Part shown: piece by piece, positions 7,738-11,721 of the stretch | Layout: the number at the start of each line of letters is the position of its first letter | How positions within the stretch are numbered: position 1 is the first letter of the stretch | Assembly (NCBI GenBank): GCA_947623855.1 | Contig: CANQHW010000025.1 | Location: 1 to 11,721 of the forward strand | DNA: 11,721 nt | From: an uncultured Bacilli bacterium | GTDB taxonomy: Bacteria; Bacillota_I; Bacilli_A; RF39; UBA660 | Direction of reading: 5' to 3' | Made by a program: the position numbers and the translations under genes | Notes under the pieces: model-generated | What the model was told of the DNA's origin: nothing | What the model saw: the letters and a program-made list of their open reading frames with translations, nothing else | Database searches by the model: none

Positions 7738-8160
7738 ATGATTATAGATTTAAATAAAGTAACAGAAAAGGGAATAAAGATAGATGAGGTAGTATCTTTT
7801 GGAGAAGAATATTTAAAAAATACTTCGGTAAAAGAGTGTAATAATGTTAAAGTAGTGGGAAGTATTTATTTAAGTAGTACAATGGAGATAGTTTTGAAAG
7901 TTAATTGTATGGGAAGTTTTATAGTTCAAGATGCACGGACTTTAGAAGATATTCCTTGTCCATTGGATATTGATATTGAAGAAGTTGTAGCAGATATTAG
8001 TGAGGAACTGCAAAAAAATAGTAAAAATAAACAAAATACACTTGATATTCTAAGCATTTTATGGCAAAATATTGTATTGGAAGTCCCCATCAGACTTACT
8101 AAGGGTGATTTTAAAGATATGCCTTTAGAAGGAGATGGATGGAGTCTTAGAGAAGAATAA
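7738..8160 (+). CDS. DUF177 (YceD/YlbN) protein
   Basis: This is a 140-residue member of the DUF177 family, whose genes commonly lie directly before rpmF and which has been linked to accumulation of 23S rRNA and large-subunit maturation. Diagnostic features are the beta-strand core VVGSIYLSSTMEIVLKVNC, the IPCPLDIDIEE stretch, and the conserved C-terminal block LSILWQNIVLEVPIRL ending in EGDGWSL. The family's second cysteine cluster is reduced here: only Cys34, Cys57 and the Cys of IPCP remain. The rpmF start is 33 bases after its stop, so the two are surely co-transcribed. The family call is firm and the molecular role is inferred from relatives. Confidence 0.92.
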   Translation: MIIDLNKVTEKGIKIDEVVSFGEEYLKNTSVKECNNVKVVGSIYLSSTMEIVLKVNCMGSFIVQDARTLEDIPCPLDIDIEEVVADISEELQKNSKNKQNTLDILSILWQNIVLEVPIRLTKGDFKDMPLEGDGWSLREE

Positions 8161-8193
8161 CATTTAATAAGACAAAAGAAGGGAGTGAATCTC

Positions 8194-8415
8194 ATGTTAA
8201 AATTAGATATTTGCGTTTTTGGGGTTCCATTTAGAAGAACTAGTAAAACTAAAAAAAGAATGCGTCGTACTCATTTAAAGAAAGAAGTAGCAACTTATAA
8301 TTTATGTCCTAATTGTGGTGAACCTTTAATGCCTCATCGTGCTTGTACTAAATGTGGATTTTATAAAGGTGCTAATGCTTTAAATAAGGAAGAAGATACT
8401 AAAGAGACTAAATAG
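8194..8415 (+). CDS. rpmF: Large ribosomal subunit protein bL32
   Basis: This 73-residue ribosomal protein contains the invariant VPFRRTSKTKKRMRRTH (11-27) and a C4 zinc ribbon with C38, C41, C51 and C54 (CPNCG, CTKCG). ATG 8194 is 8 bases after AAGGGAG (8179-8185) and is preferred over the GTG at 8185, which overlaps that site. Oddly, bL32 normally begins Met-Ala-Val-Pro. Here that position reads Phe-Gly-Val-Pro, and eight extra residues (MLKLDICV) precede it. No start codon exists at the canonical position, so the extension appears real. The C-terminal tail after the ribbon is acidic and lysine-rich. It is the second gene of the DUF177 operon and ends against the convergent DUF368 gene. Confidence 0.97.
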   Translation: MLKLDICVFGVPFRRTSKTKKRMRRTHLKKEVATYNLCPNCGEPLMPHRACTKCGFYKGANALNKEEDTKETK

Positions 8416-8441
8416 TTTCTTTTTTTAGAAAGTTATTTAGT
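8407..8441. terminator. Shared hairpin between convergent rpmF and DUF368 genes
   Basis: ACTAAATA (8407-8414) pairs with TATTTAGT (8434-8441), and TTTCT (8416-8420) pairs with AGAAA (8427-8431), with a small internal mismatch and a T-rich loop. Both stop codons lie within it (TAG at 8413-8415 on plus, TAA at 8435-8433 on minus). The position suits a bidirectional terminator, but the stem is all A-T apart from a few pairs and the downstream T-tract is broken, so efficiency is uncertain. Confidence 0.4.
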
Positions 8442-9218
8442 TAATTTATTAATAATTAAGATAGGGATGCTACTTAATAAGAAGGCGATAGTAGAAGTTA
8501 TTATTAAGGATAGAGGGTAAGATGTTTTAGGAATTAATAAAACAATACTCATAAGTAGCATTCCAGTTAAGATAGATATCGTGATTGTATGATATTTTTT
8601 TAATAAAATAAGGGATAATTTACTACCGAGGAAGACTCCTAGAAGATCTCCTAGAAAATAAAATAATAAAGGGATAATAGTTAGAAGATTTAGGTTAGCA
8701 AGATAACTTTTATATAAGTAGTAGGGTCCTAGAATCATCATTATTAAAGAACCAGAAATACCGGGTAATATTGTAAAGAAACCGTCAAGTAAACCACATA
8801 ACATAAAAATAAGGAGAAAAGTTAAAGTAAGAGGGGAAAATTGGGTAATAATTAAGGAATGAGTGGGGGTTAATAAAAAGGTAATATAAATTAGGGACAT
8901 CCCTATTAGTAAATAGGGAAAAGAAAAGTAGGATGCTTCTTTTTTAATTAGTTTAGGAAATGAAAAGAGAAGTAATCCGATAAAGAAAAATAAGGTTTCG
9001 GTGGGGATGGTTTTAAATAAATATTCTATAAATTTAGCACTAAAGATGGTACCTAGAATTACTCCTAATAAAAGACGGAGGATTATTTTAAAATTTAAGT
9101 GAGAGATACTTTGTAATATTTCTTGATATTTAGGACTTAGCATAATAATTGTACCTCCAGAGATACCAGGGATTAAACTTACTATACCTATTAATATACC
9201 AGTAATAAAAAAATTCAT
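8433..9218 (-). CDS. DUF368 membrane protein, predicted undecaprenyl-phosphate translocase (PopT-like)
   Basis: This is a 261-residue, almost wholly hydrophobic polytopic membrane protein. It has two copies of the family hallmark, IPGISGGT (16-23) near the N-terminus and LPGISGSL (151-158) mid-protein, consistent with an inverted-repeat transporter fold. Members of DUF368 (PopT) have been implicated in returning undecaprenyl phosphate, the lipid carrier of wall synthesis, across the membrane. A wall-bearing organism is therefore implied. The start follows AGAGAGGT on the minus strand. It diverges from lemA across 63 bases and converges on rpmF. Base composition is skewed: the coding strand is C-rich and G-poor, raising Pro, Thr, Ser and Leu content. 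The family call is firm and the substrate is from family knowledge. Confidence 0.92.
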   Translation of the reverse strand: MNFFITGILIGIVSLIPGISGGTIIMLSPKYQEILQSISHLNFKIILRLLLGVILGTIFSAKFIEYLFKTIPTETLFFFIGLLLFSFPKLIKKEASYFSFPYLLIGMSLIYITFLLTPTHSLIITQFSPLTLTFLLIFMLCGLLDGFFTILPGISGSLIMMILGPYYLYKSYLANLNLLTIIPLLFYFLGDLLGVFLGSKLSLILLKKYHTITISILTGMLLMSIVLLIPKTSYPLSLIITSTIAFLLSSIPILIINKLTK

Positions 9219-9230
9219 AAAATACCTCTC

Positions 9231-9259
9231 TTGTTTTATAAATGTATCTATGTTAATAT
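9231..9259 (+). promoter_or_regulatory. Promoter of lemA
   Basis: TTGTTT (9231-9236) is followed after 17 bases by TAATAT (9254-9259), preceded by TG one base upstream as in an extended -10 element. Transcription would start near 9266, just before the strong AAGGAGG ribosome binding site (9268-9274). No convincing -35 was found for the divergent DUF368 gene, though TATAAA lies on its strand in the same gap. Confidence 0.5.
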
Positions 9260-9281
9260 ATATTTATAAGGAGGATTAATT

Positions 9282-9833
9282 ATGTTAGCAATTATTATTA
9301 TAGTAGCTATTGTTGTAGTATTATTAGGGTATATTTTTGGAACTTATAATTCTTTAGTAGGTTTAAGAAATAAGGTTCGGGATGAATGGAGCCAAATAGA
9401 TATACAATTAAAGAGAAGGTTTGATTTAATTCCTAATTTAGTAGAGACTGTAAAAGGGTATGCAAAACACGAAAAAGGAACTTTTGAGAGTGTTGTAAAA
9501 GCAAGAAATACTTTTGCTTCTGCTACTACTAAAGAAGATGAAATGAAGGCTTCTAATGAACTTACAAAAACTGTGTCTAAGTTATTTGCTTTAGCTGAAA
9601 GTTATCCAGAATTAAAATCTAATACGAACTTTTTAGAATTACAAAGTGAACTTAAAGAGACAGAAGATAAGATTAGTTATGCTAGAGGGTTTTATAATGA
9701 TATAGTTTTAAAGTATAATGATAAGATTATGAAAATACCTAGTAATATTGTAGCTAAGATGTTTGGTTTTAAAGAAGAAACTTATTTTGAAGCTTTAAAA
9801 GAAGAAAGAGAAAACGTTAAAGTAGAATTTTAA
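9282..9833 (+). CDS. lemA: LemA family protein
   Basis: This 183-residue LemA protein has an N-terminal membrane anchor (about 1-20, IIIIVAIVVVLLGYIFG). A long helical domain follows, with the family signature YNSLVGLRNKVRDEWSQID, then LKRRFDLIPNLVETVKGYAKHE, and ending in FGFKEETYFEA. The topology is a short extracellular N-terminus with the helical part in the cytoplasm. The molecular function is not settled. LemA genes very often stand next to DUF2207 or TPM-domain genes, as here, and a membrane or envelope-associated complex is inferred. It has a strong AAGGAGG site 7 bases before the ATG and a terminator right after the stop codon, so most transcripts probably carry this gene alone. Confidence 0.95.
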   Translation: MLAIIIIVAIVVVLLGYIFGTYNSLVGLRNKVRDEWSQIDIQLKRRFDLIPNLVETVKGYAKHEKGTFESVVKARNTFASATTKEDEMKASNELTKTVSKLFALAESYPELKSNTNFLELQSELKETEDKISYARGFYNDIVLKYNDKIMKIPSNIVAKMFGFKEETYFEALKEERENVKVEF

Positions 9834-9860
9834 AAAACTGCAAAATTGCAGTTTTTTAAA
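9829..9860. terminator. Intrinsic terminator after lemA
   Basis: A perfect inverted repeat of up to 15 bp has AAAAAACTGCAA (9832-9843) opposite TTGCAGTTTTTT (9846-9857), with a minimal loop. A run of six T follows the GC-containing part. The lemA stop codon forms part of the left arm. The A-run on the left also makes it competent on the minus strand. Confidence 0.85.
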
Positions 9861-9869
9861 TGGGAAATA

Positions 9870-9880
9870 TATGATAAAAT
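9870..9880 (+). promoter_or_regulatory. Probable -10 region of the DUF2207 gene
   Basis: TATGAT (9870-9875) overlaps TAAAAT (9875-9880) in the short gap between the lemA terminator and the next gene. A -35 is not clear: 17 bases upstream lie the T-run and GCAGT of the terminator stem. The same TATGATA-type box recurs before the pilin, DUF177 and right-edge genes. AGGTG at 9887-9891 is the ribosome binding site. Confidence 0.4.
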
Positions 9881-9898
9881 TAGAGTAGGTGAATGGTT

Positions 9899-11593
9899 AT
9901 GAAAAAGATATTTGGAATATTAGTAGCTTTTTTATTTATAATTAATGTAAAAGCTAATAGGATTAATTCTATAGATATGGATATTGATATAGATAAGAAT
10001 GGGACAGCTTATGTTACAGAGGTATGGGATGTATATGTTAATGAAGGGACGGAAGTTTATAAACCCTATTATAATTTAGGGAATAGTGAGTTTTTAGATT
10101 TTAAAGTAAGAGATGAGAATACTACTTATACTACGTTAAATAATTGGAATACAGGGGCAAGTTTTGAGGCGAAGAAGTATAAAAGTGGGATTAATTATTT
10201 AGATGATGGGATAGAGTTATGTTTTGGGATTAGTGAGTATGGTTATAATACTTATGTTATGAATTATACTATTACTAATTTTATAGCTAAATTAAATGAT
10301 GCTGATATGCTTTATTGGACTCTTATTCCTTATGAGTTATCTAATGCTCCGGATCAAGTTAGTATTAAGATTAATACTTATGATTATTTAGATGAGGAAA
10401 TACCAGTATGGGGGTTTGGTAATTATGGGGGAACGGCTTATGTATATGATGAACGGATTGAAGTAAATAGTGATGGACGTTTAGATAGTGATGAGTATAT
10501 GACAGTGTTAGTAAAGTTTCCTAAAGATTATTTTGATAATGATAATTATTATGATGCTAATTTTGAAGATTATTTGGAAATGGCACAGGAAGGTGCAACA
10601 GCATATAATAAGACTAAAGAATCAATTATATCTATTATATTTTCTATAATATCAGTATTTATTCCTATATTTTTTGTATTTTTAACGATAGGGTTAGCTT
10701 TAAAAAATAGTAATAAATATCTTAGTAAACAAAAAGGGGAAGAAAAGATACCTAAAGATATACCTTATTTTAGGGATATACCTTGTAATAAAAATATATA
10801 TACGGCATTCTTTTTAAGTAATGAGTATGGTTTAATGAAGAATAAGAATGATTTTTTTGGAGCTTTAATACTATATTTTTATAAAAATAAATTAATAGAT
10901 ATAATTAAAAAGGGTAGTACTTATGTAGTTAATGGGAAAGAAAAAAAGGCTAAGAATAATGTTATAGTATTAAAGACTAAAGAAGAAATAGAAAGTTTAA
11001 TATCTTATGATAAAGAAAAAACTTTATATAATTATATGATTGATGCTAGTTATGATGGTTATTTAGAAAATGATGAGTTTGGTTTATGGTGTAATGAACA
11101 TTATAGTAAAATAGATACATGGTTTAATGATATATTAAATGATGAGAAAAGTAAGTTAAAAGAAGCAGGTTTAGTGGTGGTAGAACAAGGTAGTGGATTA
11201 TTAAAAAGTACGAAATATATTGCTACTACTAAAGTATTTGAGATGGCTAAAGAATTAGCAGGTCTTAAAAAGTTTTTAAAAGATTTTAGTAAAATAGATG
11301 ATAGAACAGTTATTGAAGTTACTTTATGGGAAGAATATTTAATATATGCACAAATATTTGGTATAGCTAAACAAGTAGCTAAAGATTTAAAGAGATTAAT
11401 ACCAGAAGTAATTACAGAAAATGTTTATGATGATTATATATTCTTTTATAATTTTTCTTATAATAATATGAGTAGAGTAGAGACTGCTAGAAATAGAGCA
11501 ATGAGTTATTCTAGTGGAGGGGGAGGCTTCTCTTCTGGTGGTGGAGGAGGAGGTTCCTTCGGCGGCGGAGGCGGCGGAGGCGGGTTCCGTTAG
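9899..11593 (+). CDS. DUF2207 membrane protein with glycine-rich C-terminus
   Basis: This 564-residue protein pairs with LemA. I chose ATG 9899, 7 bases from AGGTG, over ATG 9893, which abuts the RBS. A signal peptide (MKKIFGILVAFLFIINVKAN) precedes an extracytoplasmic, aromatic and acidic beta-rich DUF2207 domain (about 20-235). One membrane helix follows (about 243-268), then a cytoplasmic domain. That domain includes the family's conserved block FLKDFSKIDDRTVIEVTLWE and EYLIYAQIFGIAKQV. The last 27 residues (538-564) contain 18 glycines in runs of 4, 6 and 8, typical of family tails. Most relatives have a pair of membrane helices just before the FLKDFS block; I see none here, so the C-terminal half looks fully cytoplasmic. 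Function is unknown and an envelope role is inferred from LemA. Confidence 0.9.
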   Translation: MKKIFGILVAFLFIINVKANRINSIDMDIDIDKNGTAYVTEVWDVYVNEGTEVYKPYYNLGNSEFLDFKVRDENTTYTTLNNWNTGASFEAKKYKSGINYLDDGIELCFGISEYGYNTYVMNYTITNFIAKLNDADMLYWTLIPYELSNAPDQVSIKINTYDYLDEEIPVWGFGNYGGTAYVYDERIEVNSDGRLDSDEYMTVLVKFPKDYFDNDNYYDANFEDYLEMAQEGATAYNKTKESIISIIFSIISVFIPIFFVFLTIGLALKNSNKYLSKQKGEEKIPKDIPYFRDIPCNKNIYTAFFLSNEYGLMKNKNDFFGALILYFYKNKLIDIIKKGSTYVVNGKEKKAKNNVIVLKTKEEIESLISYDKEKTLYNYMIDASYDGYLENDEFGLWCNEHYSKIDTWFNDILNDEKSKLKEAGLVVVEQGSGLLKSTKYIATTKVFEMAKELAGLKKFLKDFSKIDDRTVIEVTLWEEYLIYAQIFGIAKQVAKDLKRLIPEVITENVYDDYIFFYNFSYNNMSRVETARNRAMSYSSGGGGFSSGGGGGGSFGGGGGGGGFR

Positions 11594-11650
11594 TTACTTT
11601 ATTTTATATTTTTTTGCAGACTTAAATGCACCCCGCCCACCGGAAAGTAC

Positions 11651-11681
11651 TTGACGGGGGGGGGGGGTCATTTGATATGAT
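11651..11681 (+). promoter_or_regulatory. Candidate promoter with a G12 spacer (possibly phase-variable)
   Basis: TTGACG (11651-11656) matches five of six -35 bases, and TATGAT (11676-11681) matches five of six -10 bases. They are 19 bases apart. The run of G begins with the last base of the -35 box and fills most of the spacer. Losing two G would give the ideal 17-base spacing. This is the arrangement of known slipped-strand phase-variable promoters such as meningococcal porA. Confidence 0.4.
11656..11667 (+). repeat. Homopolymer tract of 12 G
   Basis: There are twelve consecutive G, the longest G or C homopolymer in the window by a wide margin, in DNA that is otherwise strongly AT-rich. 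Such tracts are prone to length change during replication and also to sequencing and assembly error. Confidence 0.95.
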
Positions 11682-11710
11682 ATATACATAAAGGTAGGTT
11701 ATGTATATAT
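11680..11710. repeat. Perfect 12-bp inverted repeat around the ribosome binding site
   Basis: ATATATACATAA (11680-11691) and TTATGTATATAT (11699-11710) are exact reverse complements around the 7-base loop AGGTAGG. The loop is the likely Shine-Dalgarno region of the next gene, and the ATG at 11701-11703 lies in the right arm. It could act as an RNA hairpin or as an operator overlapping the -10 box. Confidence 0.8.
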
Positions 11711-11721
11711 GTGGAAAAATA
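11701..11721 (+). CDS. Start of an unidentified gene (3'-truncated by window edge)
   Basis: ATG at 11701 opens a frame reading MYICGKI to the window end. It is preceded by AAGG at 11691-11694, with a 6-base spacer, and by a plausible promoter. Seven residues are too few to identify a family. An ATG elsewhere downstream cannot be excluded, so the existence of the gene is inferred from the upstream signals. Confidence 0.4.

Larger units (their letters stand above)
11594..11700 (+). other. Compositionally odd intergenic region with GC-rich island
   Basis: After the DUF2207 stop come 20-odd A/T bases including seven T (11609-11615). An abrupt GC-rich stretch follows: CCCCGCCCACCGG at 11631-11643, then TTGAC and a run of 12 G. 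The last part returns to AT-rich DNA and ends in a ribosome binding site. C-rich 11631-11638 can pair with the G run (7 G-C pairs, one mismatch), so a stable hairpin is possible, but no T-run follows it as an intrinsic terminator would need. Confidence 0.6.

Noticed and set aside
7926..8195. Minus-strand open frame of 89 codons opposite DUF177
   Set aside because: It is fully antisense to a confident DUF177 gene, Ser-rich in a way explained by the complement, and has no plausible RBS.
9219..9281. Riboswitch or long leader before lemA or DUF368
   Set aside because: The gap is 63 bases and shared by two divergent genes, leaving no room for a structured leader.
1..11721. TGA-to-Trp recoding (genetic code 4)
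   Set aside because: All Trp in recognised conserved motifs are TGG and every gene is complete under the standard bacterial code.
11621..11721. Mobile element end or attachment site at the right edge
   Set aside because: No transposase, target duplication or tRNA is visible; compositional oddity alone is not enough.

Overview
The window reads as chromosomal DNA from a low-GC member of the Bacillota/Bacilli. It has AT-rich codons, strong AGGAGG-type ribosome binding sites, and B. subtilis-like pairings: polA near mutM, and tmcAL next to a DUF177 gene and rpmF. Compact spacing, heavy AT bias and the total absence of TGA as a stop suggest an uncultured gut Bacilli lineage of the RF39/Erysipelotrichia kind. 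That placement is inference. Tryptophan is always TGG, so the standard bacterial code fits. The + strand is G-rich even inside minus-strand genes, which suggests it is the leading replication strand.

Layout. 1-1065: 3' part of a MacB/FtsX-type ABC transporter permease. 1122-1487: an orphan type IV pilin-like protein with its own promoter. 1573-6552: a probable operon of rpoZ (RNA polymerase omega), polA (DNA polymerase I with a degenerate proofreading site), a cation diffusion facilitator, an unrecognised 165-residue protein and mutM (Fpg DNA glycosylase). The last gene overlaps the convergent tmcAL (tRNA-Met ac4C34 synthesis) by 17 bases. tmcAL diverges from a DUF177-rpmF pair through back-to-back promoters (7640-7737). 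rpmF meets a minus-strand DUF368 gene (predicted undecaprenyl-phosphate flippase) tail to tail over a shared hairpin. DUF368 diverges from lemA. A clean terminator separates lemA from a DUF2207 membrane protein with a glycine-rich tail.

The most unusual part is the right edge (about 11515-11721). A G-rich glycine tail is followed by a GC-rich island in an otherwise AT-rich genome. A run of 12 G lies between a TTGACG box and a TATGAT box, as in a phase-variable promoter. A perfect 12-bp inverted repeat then places a Shine-Dalgarno in its loop and the start codon of a truncated next gene in its stem. No intergenic gap exceeds 300 bases, and I saw no tRNA, rRNA, CRISPR or insertion sequence.
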